Positions 35,613-44,836 of a stretch of 64,000 nucleotides of DNA are shown here, piece by piece. Source of the stretch: Clostridium sp. KNHs205 (GTDB taxonomy: Bacteria; Bacillota; Clostridia; Lachnospirales; Lachnospiraceae); the NCBI RefSeq assembly GCF_000702945.1, contig NZ_JNLE01000005.1, positions 930,001-994,000 on the forward strand, given 5' to 3'. Numbering within the stretch: the stretch's first letter is position 1; every line of letters starts with the position of its first letter. The position numbers were made by a program, and so were the translations under genes. The notes under the pieces are model-generated. The model was given only the letters and a program-made list of their open reading frames with translations, ran no database searches and was not told the origin of the DNA.

Positions 35613-37568
35613 CTACGACAATTCAAACATCCCTGTATAAAGCTGATAATACTTACCTTTCTGACTTATCAGGCTCTCATGGTTTCCTCTTTCAATGATC
35701 TGACCATTTTCCAAAACCATAATGGCATGAGAATTACGTACAGTAGACAATCTGTGAGCTATTACAAATACCGTTCTTCCCTCCATCAGTCCGTCCATGC
35801 CTTTTTCAATAAGGGCTTCTGTACGTGTATCAATAGAGGAAGTAGCTTCATCCAGTATGAGTACCGGAGGATCTGCCACAGCAGCTCTTGCTATGGTAAG
35901 CAGCTGTCTCTGTCCCTGAGACAGGTTTGCGCCATCAGCTGTCAGAAGGGTATCATAACCCTTTGGCAGATGCTTGATAAAGGAATGGGCATTGGCTAAT
36001 TTGGCTGCTGCCTTCACTTCCTCATCCGTTGCATCAGGTCTTCCATAACGAATATTTTCAAGAACCGTTCCTGTAAACAGGTGGGAATCCTGTAATACCA
36101 TGGCAAGGGAACGTCTTAGATCATCTTTCTTAATCTTATTGATATTGATGCCATCATAACGAATCTTACCATCTGGTACATCATAGAAACGGTTAATCAG
36201 GTTCGTAATGGTGGTCTTACCGGCACCGGTAGAGCCTACAAAGGCGATTTTCTGTCCAACCTTTGCATAAAGGGATACTCCATTTAATACTGTCTTTTCC
36301 GGTACATAACCAAAGGTTACATTATCGAATTCCACTTCACCTTTTACCCTGGTATAAGTTATGGTACCATCCTGGTGAGGATGCTTCCAAGCCCAGATTC
36401 CAGTCTTTTCACTGGCTTCTGAGAGAGTTCCGTCACTGTTTTCTTTTGCATAGATAAGCGTTACGTAACCGTCATCCACTTCCGGTTCTTCATCGATCAT
36501 ATCAAAGATTCTCTCCGCACCCGCTAAGGCTGACAGTATGGAGTTAAACTGCTGTGACATCTGTGTAATGGGCATGGAGAAATTTCTGGTATATTGAAGA
36601 AACGCAACTACCGCACCAATGGTCAATTGTCCGCCAAGTGAGAGAATACCTCCAAATATTGCTGTTATTGCATACAGCGCATAAGAAAGGTTACCCATAA
36701 TAGGCATCAATACGCTGGCAGAGGCATTGGCGCTGGTTGCAGCCTCACAAAGCTTATCATTCATTTCTCTGAATTGCTCTTTGGATTCTTCCTCATGGCA
36801 GAATACCTTAACAACCCTCTGTCCTTCGAACATTTCTTCAATATAGCCGTTTACTTCACCTAAATATTTCTGTTGTGCTTTAAAGCGTGAGCCGCTTCGT
36901 TTACCTATGTTCTTGATAATAAATACCATAAGAATTACCATAAGGATTACCAGTATGGTCAATTGCCAACTTAAGTAGAGCATCATGATGAATACACCTG
37001 TCACACTGATAGCAGATGCAATAAAGTTTGCAACGGTATTGCTGAAAAGCTCTCTGATCGTATCCGTATCATTGGTGTAACGGCTCATAACATCGCCATG
37101 GGGATGGGTATCAAAATATTTAACCGGCAGAGATTCCATCTTTTTAAACAGGTCCGTACGGATACGGTATAGAGTGCCTGTCGAAATACTGAGCATTATC
37201 CTGCTGTAAATATACGTTGATAAGATACCGGCCAGATAAATACCAGCCATAATGAACAGTGTCCTAATAAAACCCTGAAATAAGGAGCTGTCATATTCCT
37301 TTAACAGTGGTGCCAGATATTCATCCACCACTGTCTTCAGATAAGCAGTTCCTGCTATCTGTGCCAGGGAACTGATGGCTATACCTACTAACACCAAGCC
37401 TAAACGGAATCGATAAGCAGACATGTATAGAAAGATTCTCTTTAAGGTTTTACCTGCATTTTTAGGTCTGCTGCCGGGTTTTATCATCTTCTTATTCTTC
37501 TTTTTATCCTCTATTCCCATAGAGCCTTCTGTCAGAAATCCATTCTGTTGTTCTTTTTGTTTTTCCAT
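35613..37568 (-). CDS. ABC exporter half-transporter, subunit 2 (catalytic ATPase site)
   Basis: 651 residues: six-helix exporter domain (about 45-340) then an ABC ATPase. Walker A GSTGAGKTT, signature NLSQGQRQLLTIARA, and Walker B VLILDEATSSID with the catalytic Glu. A ~35-residue insert precedes the ATPase domain (ENSDGTLSEASEKTGIWAWK). The start is two bases after the stop of the partner gene. It is the second half of a heterodimeric multidrug exporter (BmrCD/TM287-288 type) with a MarR regulator in front. Confidence 0.92.
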   Translation of the reverse strand: MEKQKEQQNGFLTEGSMGIEDKKKNKKMIKPGSRPKNAGKTLKRIFLYMSAYRFRLGLVLVGIAISSLAQIAGTAYLKTVVDEYLAPLLKEYDSSLFQGFIRTLFIMAGIYLAGILSTYIYSRIMLSISTGTLYRIRTDLFKKMESLPVKYFDTHPHGDVMSRYTNDTDTIRELFSNTVANFIASAISVTGVFIMMLYLSWQLTILVILMVILMVFIIKNIGKRSGSRFKAQQKYLGEVNGYIEEMFEGQRVVKVFCHEEESKEQFREMNDKLCEAATSANASASVLMPIMGNLSYALYAITAIFGGILSLGGQLTIGAVVAFLQYTRNFSMPITQMSQQFNSILSALAGAERIFDMIDEEPEVDDGYVTLIYAKENSDGTLSEASEKTGIWAWKHPHQDGTITYTRVKGEVEFDNVTFGYVPEKTVLNGVSLYAKVGQKIAFVGSTGAGKTTITNLINRFYDVPDGKIRYDGININKIKKDDLRRSLAMVLQDSHLFTGTVLENIRYGRPDATDEEVKAAAKLANAHSFIKHLPKGYDTLLTADGANLSQGQRQLLTIARAAVADPPVLILDEATSSIDTRTEALIEKGMDGLMEGRTVFVIAHRLSTVRNSHAIMVLENGQIIERGNHESLISQKGKYYQLYTGMFELS

Positions 37569-37570
37569 CT

Positions 37571-39304
37571 TTATGCTCCTTTCTGCTGGGATTCATATAC
37601 TTCTTTGTAGATTGCATTGGTTTCCATCAGCGCTGCCGGAGTATCAAAGGCATTCACCTCACCGTCATCCAATACCAGCACTCTGTCGGCCTCACTGACA
37701 GATGAGATTCTCTGTGCAATGATAATGGTTGTGGTATTCTTTAGCTTACTCTTTAAAGCATCTCTTATTTTCTTATCTGTTGCCGTATCGACCGCACTTG
37801 TGGAGTCATCCAGAATAATGATTTTAGGATTCTTAAGTAATGCCCTTGCAATACATAGTCTCTGTTTCTGTCCGCCTGACACATTGACACCACCCTGACC
37901 CAGCCAGGTATCGTACCCCTCAGGAAAGGAGGATATAAAGTCATGGGCTTGTGCTGCCTTACAGGCTTCAATTATTTCTTCTTTGGTAGCTTCCTTGTTA
38001 CCCCATCTCAAATTGTCAATGATAGTACCAGAGAATAACACATTCTTTTGTAATACCATAGCAACTTCACTTCGCAGATGCTCTAAGGTATAATCTTTTA
38101 CATTATTTCCGCCAACAAGTATTTCTCCCGACAGCACGTCGTAAAGTCTTGGAATAAGCTGTACCAGTGTAGTCTTTGATGAACCGGTGCCTCCAATGAT
38201 ACCGATGGTCTCACCGGGTTTAATGGTAAAGTTAGCGCCTGAAAGAGTCGTGTTCTCTTTATCCCTGGAATAACTAAAGGATACATTCTTAAATTCTATG
38301 GAACCGTCAGCAACCTTTAACTCCTTATCAGCCCCTGCATCTGTAAGGTCTATCTCTTCTGCCAGGACTTCATGAATACGTGTCATGGAGGCTCGTGAGA
38401 TTACAATCATAATAAATATCATGGAAATTAACATAAGTGAGATTAGAATCTGTGAGATATAACTAATAAAGCTTGATAGCTGACCAAGTTCAAACTGACC
38501 GTCAATAACCATATTTCCGCCAAACCAAAGAATGGCTATCATACAGCCATACATACTTAACTGCATGATAGGGCTGTTTAATATAATCAGCTTCTCAGCA
38601 AAAACCTGAGCTTTTCTGACAGCGTCCGCAGAAGCTTCAAATTTCTTAATTTCCTGTGGCTCCCGGACAAAAGCTTTCACAACGCGGATACCAGTCAGGT
38701 TCTCCTGTACGTCTCCGTTCATTCGGTCGTACAACCCAAGCATGGCAACAAACCTTGGATGCGCTTTCACCAGAATAATTCCAAGTGCAATTCCAAGAAA
38801 TGGAACAGCTACCAGGAATACCACTGACAGGCTTCTGTTAATGATAACTGCCATTATGGTTGCTCCAACAAGCATTACCGGCGCTCTGGCTGCCATACGG
38901 ATTATCATCATAAAAGCATTCTGTGTATTTGTTACGTCTGTCGTAAGTCTTGTGATTAGCGATGAGGTAGAATACTTATCTACATTTGAAAAGGAAAAAT
39001 CCTGTACCTTGTCAAACATAGTCTTTCTTAGATTCTTGGCAAAACCCATTCCGGCCTTTGCTCCAAATTTTGCTCCCATCCTTCCGAAATTTAAGGAGAT
39101 AAGGGCCATAGCTACCATAAGCGCCCCCATTTTAACAATATAGCTGATGCCCCCATCTCCCAAAATACCTTTATCAATCATGCTGGCCATAACAAAAGGG
39201 ATAAGAATTTCCATTACTACTTCCCCAATCATAACCAGCGGTGTTAAAATGGTGTATTTCTTATATTCACCAACACAGCCAAGTATTTTCTTATACATTG
39301 ACAT
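37571..39304 (-). CDS. ABC exporter half-transporter, subunit 1 (degenerate ATPase site)
   Basis: 577 residues: six-helix domain then ABC ATPase. Walker A GGTGSSKTT, signature NVSGGQKQRLCIARAL. Walker B reads IIILDDSTSAVD, with Asp where the catalytic Glu should be, the hallmark of the non-hydrolysing half in heterodimeric exporters. The gene lies between the MarR regulator and the partner subunit and is surely co-transcribed with both. AAGGAGA lies seven bases before the ATG. Confidence 0.92.
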   Translation of the reverse strand: MSMYKKILGCVGEYKKYTILTPLVMIGEVVMEILIPFVMASMIDKGILGDGGISYIVKMGALMVAMALISLNFGRMGAKFGAKAGMGFAKNLRKTMFDKVQDFSFSNVDKYSTSSLITRLTTDVTNTQNAFMMIIRMAARAPVMLVGATIMAVIINRSLSVVFLVAVPFLGIALGIILVKAHPRFVAMLGLYDRMNGDVQENLTGIRVVKAFVREPQEIKKFEASADAVRKAQVFAEKLIILNSPIMQLSMYGCMIAILWFGGNMVIDGQFELGQLSSFISYISQILISLMLISMIFIMIVISRASMTRIHEVLAEEIDLTDAGADKELKVADGSIEFKNVSFSYSRDKENTTLSGANFTIKPGETIGIIGGTGSSKTTLVQLIPRLYDVLSGEILVGGNNVKDYTLEHLRSEVAMVLQKNVLFSGTIIDNLRWGNKEATKEEIIEACKAAQAHDFISSFPEGYDTWLGQGGVNVSGGQKQRLCIARALLKNPKIIILDDSTSAVDTATDKKIRDALKSKLKNTTTIIIAQRISSVSEADRVLVLDDGEVNAFDTPAALMETNAIYKEVYESQQKGA

Positions 39305-39315
39305 TCTCCTTCCTG

Positions 39316-39783
39316 CTATTTCATAAAAGTCTCTACATTCTGGATGCTCTTTTTTAGCAGAAGCCGAAACATATCTTTTTCTTCTTCCGTCATTCCCTGA
39401 ACGATAACTTCTTCTAACTTAACCAGATAACTTCTTAAATGCAGGTATAGGTCTTTCCCTTTCTCCGTCAGCCAGACTTTTTTCATTCTTCCGTCTAACG
39501 CATCTCCGCTTCGTGTGACTAATCCGTTCTTCTCCATGTTTTGAAGAATATTAGTGACACTGGAGCGTTTCAGTTCAAACATAATCTCAACATCCTTCTG
39601 ATTAGCCGGATTATCACTGCTATAGCTGTCAAGAAAACGCATTACCCTGACTTGTTCAAAGGTAATGCCGTGTTTTATCAGATTTTCATCTGCCAGATAT
39701 TTTATATTTTTCCCGAGCTTTTGAATATGATATCCGTAATCTTCCGGACGTCCCTTATTACACATAGCTTTACCTATATCCAT
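39316..39783 (-). CDS. MarR-family regulator of the ABC exporter
   Basis: 155 residues with a winged helix-turn-helix (NQKDVEIMFELKRSSVTNIL, then EKNGLVTRSG..DGRMKKVWLT). Ends 11 bases before the exporter subunit 1 gene. Two overlapping palindromes lie just upstream, so autorepression of the whole operon with release by a drug is likely. ATG 39783 lacks a good ribosome site; ATG 39765 (MCNKGRPEDY) has AGG upstream and is an alternative. Confidence 0.9.
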   Translation of the reverse strand: MDIGKAMCNKGRPEDYGYHIQKLGKNIKYLADENLIKHGITFEQVRVMRFLDSYSSDNPANQKDVEIMFELKRSSVTNILQNMEKNGLVTRSGDALDGRMKKVWLTEKGKDLYLHLRSYLVKLEEVIVQGMTEEEKDMFRLLLKKSIQNVETFMK

Positions 39784-39796
39784 TTCTTTTTTTGTT

Positions 39797-39819
39797 ATCT
39801 AATTAGTTAGATGTCTAAC
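39797..39819. promoter_or_regulatory. Overlapping MarR-type operators
   Basis: ATCTAA-TTAG-TTAGAT (39797-39812) overlaps GTTAGA-TG-TCTAAC (39806-39819), 14-36 bases before the MarR gene. Confidence 0.65.
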
Positions 39820-39919
39820 AACTATTCTATAAAATATTTTTTATAAAGTCAATACCTCATTCTTTACTATACTGCGGTAAGTACAGAAAGTAAGCAATTG
39901 CCCGGTGCATGTCGTACCG

Positions 39920-40636
39920 TCAATACGGCCTGCAGCAGCAATTACATAACAAGGTCATCCAGCATAAGGTGGTACAGACACTGCCTGCTCCCTGTGCTGC
40001 CCTTCCGTATCCGCTTCCCATATTTTCATACCAGATTCCGCCGCCTTCCATTCTCTGCAGCAGCATACGATAAGAGGGGTTTCCAGGATCTAGTGCAACT
40101 GCCTGTCTGGCAGCATTTAATGCCCCTATGTTATTGCCAAGTCCCTGATTGGCAACTGCGGTATAATAATACCAGATGGCACCCCTTTCCCCTATGGAAT
40201 CCAGTACTGCCATAGCTTCCCTGTAATTACCTGCATTGATATAATTAGCCGCAGCCCTGAGTCTTCTCATATCCTCCGGGTTCTGATAGGAGGAGCTGCT
40301 GCCGGTATTCGCAGAACCAAAAGGACCGTAGTTCTGTCCGCCTGCTCCCTGGCCAAAACCTCCTGTTCCGAAACCTCCTGCCCCATAAGCCCCCTGACCA
40401 TAGGTATTTCCACCGTATGCACTGCCGCCTGAATAATTACCATTTTCACGGTCCTTCATAATTCGGTCATAAGCTACCTGTATTTCTTTAAATCGCTCTT
40501 CTGCCTGAGCTTTATTGGGGTTATTGATATTGGCATCAGGATGATATTTGCGGCTTAAGGTACGATAGGCTTTCTTTATATCATCGGCAGTTGCATCCGG
40601 TGCTACTCCCAGGATTTTATATGGATCATATATCAT
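39920..40636 (-). CDS. J-domain protein with TPR-like repeat and Cys-rich tail
   Basis: 238 residues. A J domain (1-62) with the HPD motif in KYHPDANINNP, needed to stimulate an Hsp70, is followed by a Gly/Tyr-rich linker (about 68-112). A helical TPR-like part comes next (AAANYINAGNYREAMAVLDS; ALNAARQAVALDPGNPSYRM) and then a Cys-rich end (CTTLCWMTLLCNCCCRPY). It lacks the zinc fingers of classical DnaJ. It lies 75 bases downstream of a DUF5685 gene on the same strand, a pairing I recall from other Clostridia. Its client is unknown. Confidence 0.88.
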   Translation of the reverse strand: MIYDPYKILGVAPDATADDIKKAYRTLSRKYHPDANINNPNKAQAEERFKEIQVAYDRIMKDRENGNYSGGSAYGGNTYGQGAYGAGGFGTGGFGQGAGGQNYGPFGSANTGSSSSYQNPEDMRRLRAAANYINAGNYREAMAVLDSIGERGAIWYYYTAVANQGLGNNIGALNAARQAVALDPGNPSYRMLLQRMEGGGIWYENMGSGYGRAAQGAGSVCTTLCWMTLLCNCCCRPY

Positions 40637-40711
40637 AAATTACCTCCATTGCATATCTCAGGCTCACCCGGGATATTGCCAATTACTATAGAATACAGGA
40701 AAATCTGCCGA

Positions 40712-41530
40712 TTATGCATCCTTTTTCGTTTCTCCCTGGGACCTCTCGAATTTGACCCAGACTCCTGCGTAAAGAATATTCCGAAGTATATCTGCATTCA
40801 TCAATACCGGAAGCCTCTCAAACTCTCTGGCACATTCTGCCATCATAAGATTTAAGACTTCTCTTGCGGAAATCTCTTCTGTTTGCAAAAGAAAGGGGTT
40901 ATAACTGCCGCTTTCCCTATCCTTATCCATATCTTCAAAGGCATCGCAGAGGTAGATGAACTTTCCAAGATAGAAACCGAGGTTTCTGACAGTCTGTGCC
41001 CACTCATCTTCCTGATATACAAAGATTTCACCTAACATTCTGCCGGTAAGACCTGATGCAAGGTCAATATCTGTTTCTTTCTTCTCTTCACAAAGCTTTA
41101 GGTCTTCCATGTATTTCTCAACTGCCTGTGCCTGTCTTGGATACTTGACTTTAAGTTTCTTATAATCTTTTTCCATCAGTTTGGCTAAGGAAAACTTTCC
41201 AATATGTTTATCATCCACCCAATCGTCCATAAGATTATGATATGCCAGTAAGATATTCATATCAGCTGCATATTCGGAGATATCATTCATCCTCATATTG
41301 TGTTTTTTTGTGGGATGAGCTACGCAGCGATGGCTTTCAGCCTTTTCCTTCGGTTCATATAAGCCGCTTAAGAGTACTACAAGAAAAGTCATATCATAGG
41401 TTAAGGTAGCCTGTCCCATTACACCATGATTCTTTTTTAGTGCCTGACAAAGACCGCAATAATAGGAATGGTATTTCTCAAAATCCTTTATTTTAAGTTC
41501 CGGTTTATTTATGGTGATATAACCAAACAT
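40712..41530 (-). CDS. DUF5685-family protein with prenyl-synthase-like acidic motifs
   Basis: 272 residues, all-helical prediction. An N-terminal CGLC (25-28) suggests metal or disulfide chemistry. Two acidic motifs, DDWVDD (102-107) and DAFEDMDKD (196-204), are ~90 residues apart, as in squalene/phytoene synthase and terpene cyclase folds, where they bind Mg-diphosphate. Function unknown. It is followed by a J-domain protein gene, so a chaperone-linked role is possible. The link to terpene chemistry is an inference from motif spacing only. Confidence 0.75.
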   Translation of the reverse strand: MFGYITINKPELKIKDFEKYHSYYCGLCQALKKNHGVMGQATLTYDMTFLVVLLSGLYEPKEKAESHRCVAHPTKKHNMRMNDISEYAADMNILLAYHNLMDDWVDDKHIGKFSLAKLMEKDYKKLKVKYPRQAQAVEKYMEDLKLCEEKKETDIDLASGLTGRMLGEIFVYQEDEWAQTVRNLGFYLGKFIYLCDAFEDMDKDRESGSYNPFLLQTEEISAREVLNLMMAECAREFERLPVLMNADILRNILYAGVWVKFERSQGETKKDA

Positions 41531-41715
41531 GATGACTCCTTTGTTTATATATTGTTTATATAATATTGAATCAAATACAAAAACTGAAATGAGCTACTTC
41601 TGTAAGCTCATTTCAGACTTCTTCCATCTTAGTTTTCTCTTTGGCATTAGGGCTTGCTTGAATATTCTCCTACAGGGTGTCCCTGGCATTAATAAGCGGC
41701 CAAATATTTTGTAAG

Positions 41716-42111
41716 TTAGCTTTTTCTTATAAATTCTGCATGGCATTTGGGACAGGTAATGCAGATTTTCCCTTTGCCTTTTGGTATTCTGATTTTCTGC
41801 TTACAGGTAGGGCAGGAATATATATGGTAATTCTTATTTTTCTCTCTGCGGTTTTTAAAGTTCTTAAAATATCCGAGAAATTTCTCTTTGTGCATCAGAT
41901 ACTTCTGATTCTCGCTGTACCTTTTGCCTGTATCCTTTGAGAACATTCTGATATAACAAAGTATCAGCAATAGAAAGGAAAGGGATGATAAGATAGCATT
42001 TGTAAGAAAGGTAGACAAAAGCATTATAATAACACCTATCCATAACAAGAACTGGCCTAATTGATCCATCCCATATCTGCCAACCATAAACTGCCTGAAT
42101 TTTTCTTTCAT
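41716..42111 (-). CDS. Two-helix membrane protein with zinc ribbon
   Basis: 131 residues from ATG 42111. GGAGG lies six bases upstream and overlaps a longer apparent start, which is why that start is rejected. Two hydrophobic helices (about 20-57) are followed by a basic loop and a C-terminal zinc ribbon (YSCPTCKQKIRIP and ITCPKCHAEF, two CxxC knuckles). Function unknown; the ribbon may bind nucleic acid or protein at the membrane face. It lies ~185 bases upstream of the DUF5685 gene on the same strand. Confidence 0.75.
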   Translation of the reverse strand: MKEKFRQFMVGRYGMDQLGQFLLWIGVIIMLLSTFLTNAILSSLSFLLLILCYIRMFSKDTGKRYSENQKYLMHKEKFLGYFKNFKNRREKNKNYHIYSCPTCKQKIRIPKGKGKICITCPKCHAEFIRKS

Positions 42112-42349
42112 AATGACCTCCATCTGCTTCTTTGCGGTTCTATTTTAAGTTCCGTTCCTTTTAACAGCACGGAATATTGTTTATAATTAATTAATCCAGT
42201 TACAACCTTACAGTAGTAAATGAGTCTTGTCAATGGATTGAGGACATTCTTAATTTACTTTTTATACATATCAGACTTTTTTCATGAATTGGGGTGTGTT
42301 ATACTGTGATTTGAGGGTTGGAGGGGGAGGTTTTCGCTAGGGGGGGGAC

Positions 42350-42559
42350 GGCTAATTGAACCAAACGGAAAGAACTCATGCTTCAATTCCAAGGTATAAG
42401 AAGTCCTAATTCTCTGGAGATTTTGTGCTATAATATGAAACAGATAACTCGCTGCGCTCAGACAATCTGTTTCATATTATAGCACAAAATCTCCAGAGAA
42501 AAGGACTTCTAATACCTTTCCATAGGCGCATTCGTTCTTTCCGTTTGGTTCAATTAGCC
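42350..42559 (-). repeat. Long palindromic element, family B, copy 2 (inverted, expanded loop)
   Basis: 210 bp with ~95-base arms: GGCTAATTGAACCAAACGGA at the left pairs with the right end. The core GGTATAAGAAGTCCTAATTC and TCTCTGGAGATTTT matches copies 1 and 3. The inner arm is longer here (TTTTGTGCTATAATATGAAA). On the minus strand the tail reads GCCGTCCCCCCCCTAGCGA, like the tails of the other copies. Confidence 0.8.
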
Positions 42560-42661
42560 TGAAATCCTGGAGAAACAAGACTTGATAATGCTCAAAGCAT
42601 ACAATTTAAAGATAATAAGTAGATCAGAGATACAAATGGGAGTTTGAGAATTACGAAAAAC

Positions 42662-42965
42662 CTTATTCTCCTCCTGTTCTAATACGTGCTATGGTAAGCA
42701 GATGAGTGTTTGTTATATTAGTAAATACTTTATTTTCTTCCTGTTTTAATACGGTCCAAGGTACTCATGTAAGAGTTTGGTGTATTGTATAAAACTTTAT
42801 TCTCTTCCTGTTTTATACCTACTGCCGCACACTAATAGGTGTTTGGGGAATTATTATAAATTTTAATTTTTTCTTGTTTTAATGCATGTAATTGCATACA
42901 AAATAGAGTCAGGCGAATTGTAAAAATTAATTTGCATCTTGCTATAATGCGTGCCAATGCACGCA
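42662..42965 (+). repeat. ~66-bp tandem array of promoter-leader units
   Basis: Five degenerate units begin at about 42662, 42728, 42795, 42861 and 42926. Each has a TTTATTCTCTTCCTGTTTTA-like block, an A/T-rich -10-like box, a small hairpin-like stretch and a GAG/AGG box. Only the last unit keeps TATAAT, a perfect hairpin and a ribosome site before a gene. Confidence 0.65.
42943..42964 (+). promoter_or_regulatory. -10 box and pre-Shine-Dalgarno hairpin of the YkgJ-like gene
   Basis: TATAAT (42943-42948) directly abuts GCGTG-CCAATG-CACGC (42949-42964), followed by AGAAGGGAG and ATG 42979. Confidence 0.55.
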
Positions 42966-42978
42966 GAAGGGAGTTCAT

Positions 42979-43233
42979 ATGAATTGCAGAATTGGCTGCG
43001 GTGCGTGCTGCATCGCTCCTTCCATATCTTCCCCCATACCCGGTATGCCTGATGGTAAGCCGGCAGGTGTACGCTGTATCCAGCTGACAAGTGATAATAA
43101 ATGTAAGATCTTCGGTTTGGATACCAGACCAAAGGTATGCGAAAGTTTAACACCTACCGATGAAATCTGTGGTATTAATTCACAGGAAGCCCTTGCTTTC
43201 TGGGATAAACTGGAGTCCCTTACAAAAGGCTGA
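42979..43233 (+). CDS. YkgJ-like cysteine cluster protein (84 aa)
   Basis: A short metal-binding protein with the family's N-terminal motif NCRIGCGACC (Cys3, 7, 10, 11) and further cysteines in GVRCIQLTSDNKCKIFG and KVCESL, which usually bind zinc or an Fe-S cluster. Length is near the lower end for the family. GGGAG lies five bases before the ATG. Function of the family is not established. The next gene on this strand is SleC-like, but the 87-base gap with AT-rich DNA suggests separate expression. Confidence 0.85.
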   Translation: MNCRIGCGACCIAPSISSPIPGMPDGKPAGVRCIQLTSDNKCKIFGLDTRPKVCESLTPTDEICGINSQEALAFWDKLESLTKG

Positions 43234-43320
43234 ATCCCTGCATTTTTTTGTGTTTCCCTGCATATATAAAAGTAATTTGTAATATTCTTTTTATGGATGC
43301 ATTTATAGCGGGAGAAGGCA

Positions 43321-44589
43321 ATGGATAATACCGATAAAATTTTACTTCCTAAAAACAAAGGCCCCTACTTTGGTAAGCTTCAGGTACAGGTTATTTGTGA
43401 AGCAGGTTCCAGACCTATTGATATAGCTACCGTTAAAATTTATAACCGCGACGATCCCGATACTTTAATAGACACTCTTACTACCGATTATTCCGGCCTG
43501 ACGAAACAAATCGACCTCCCTGCTCCTTCACTTGATTACAGCATGGAGCCTCCCGGTGAAAGACCTTATTCTGAATATATTCTTATCGTAACTGCACAGG
43601 GTCTCAAAACAGTTATTATTGATGGTGTTCAGATATTTCCCGAATCTTCCTCCAGGCAAAGAGTCGTTATGCCGCGTAATACGGATTCTGATGAAAGCTC
43701 AATGGTCATCGTGATACAGCCACATTATCTCTATGGAAATTATCCTCTTAAGGTTTACGAAGATGAAGTAAAGGAAATGCCTGAGTCGAATAATCTTCCC
43801 CCCATAGTAGTACCGGAGTTTTTGGTAGTACGAAACGGTATACCCAGTGATTTTAACGCAGAGGATTATTTTGTTGAATACAGGGATTATATAAAAAATG
43901 TTGTCTCCAGTATCTGTTATCCCAATTGGACCGCTGACACCATTAACGCCATTATTTTAACAACCCTGTCCTTTGCCATGAACCGCTTTTATACAAACTG
44001 GTATCAAAGACAGGGCTATACCTTTAATATTACCTCCTCTCCGGCTTATGACCAGCTATGGATCTATGGGCGTAATATTTATGATAATATCAGTGTTGCG
44101 GTGGATTACATGTTTAATTTATTTTTAGCAAGACCAGGGATTCTGCAGCCTATATTAACCCAGAGCTGTAGAGGAACCCTTACCGACTGCTCTAAAATGT
44201 TATCTATCTGGGGGGCAAAACTGTTAGGAGATACTGGTTATGATGTTATGTTCATCCTGCATTTTTATTATGGTGATGATCTGTATATCAGTTATACCGA
44301 CGAGATAGCCAGTGTAATATATCCCTGGCAGGGCACAGACCTTAGTATTGGTTCCAGCGGTGGAAATGTTAACGCCCTACAGAAAATGCTGGATTTGATA
44401 GCAAGGGCCTATCTGGTCATACCAACCCTTGAAGAAGATGGAATTTTTGGACCTGTAACAGAACGTGCAGTGAAAAATTATCAGAATCTTGTGCTGCTGC
44501 CTGCCACCGGAATTGTGGATGCTGCTACCTGGTATTCAATGTTCAGAACCTATAGCCAGCTGTTAAATGCTGAACGGAAATGCGTGTAA
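43321..44589 (+). CDS. SleC-like spore cortex-lytic/peptidoglycan-binding protein
   Basis: 422 residues without a classical signal peptide. The N-terminal region (GKLQVQVICEAGSRPIDIAT; SGLTKQIDLPAPSLDYSMEP; IIDGVQIFPES) matches the pro-SleC N-domain plan. A central SpoIID-like region follows (FNAEDYFVEYRDYIKNVVSS). The C-terminal peptidoglycan-binding domain (about 345-415) has EEDGIFGPVTERAVKNYQNL and ends in TGIVDAATWYSMF. SleC degrades spore cortex after activation by Csp proteases; a Csp-like subtilase is encoded at the window start. A hairpin terminator follows. Confidence 0.82.
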   Translation: MDNTDKILLPKNKGPYFGKLQVQVICEAGSRPIDIATVKIYNRDDPDTLIDTLTTDYSGLTKQIDLPAPSLDYSMEPPGERPYSEYILIVTAQGLKTVIIDGVQIFPESSSRQRVVMPRNTDSDESSMVIVIQPHYLYGNYPLKVYEDEVKEMPESNNLPPIVVPEFLVVRNGIPSDFNAEDYFVEYRDYIKNVVSSICYPNWTADTINAIILTTLSFAMNRFYTNWYQRQGYTFNITSSPAYDQLWIYGRNIYDNISVAVDYMFNLFLARPGILQPILTQSCRGTLTDCSKMLSIWGAKLLGDTGYDVMFILHFYYGDDLYISYTDEIASVIYPWQGTDLSIGSSGGNVNALQKMLDLIARAYLVIPTLEEDGIFGPVTERAVKNYQNLVLLPATGIVDAATWYSMFRTYSQLLNAERKCV

Positions 44590-44598
44590 TAAAGGATA

Positions 44599-44652
44599 TT
44601 GCCGATTTTGTGTAATCTTTTAGTTGAAATTACTCCGCGCAAAATCGGCAAA
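44599..44652 (+). terminator. Hairpin terminator after the SleC-like gene
   Basis: TTGCCGATTTTG pairs with CAAAATCGGCAA. The T-run is weak, so termination may need other factors. The following 180 bases are pyrimidine-rich with degenerate CTTTGA repeats and no clear gene. Confidence 0.6.
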
Positions 44653-44836
44653 TATAATTTATATATTGCTTGGAAAGTCCTTTCATTTCTTTGGCTGCCA
44701 CTTCTTTAACCGACATTTCTATGACTGCTACCTTCTTTGACCACCATTTCTTTGATCTTCATTTTTTTATCTTCATTTTTTCGTTTCTTTGCCCTTTATT
44801 TTAGTCCATTTCTTGCAACAGCTTTTCAGACTTTTA

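Noticed and set aside
44634..44720. 28-codon minus-strand frame reading MSVKEVAAKEMKGLSKQYIN
   Set aside because: No ribosome site; it lies in degenerate CTTTGA-type repeats after helD and overlaps the terminator of the SleC-like gene.
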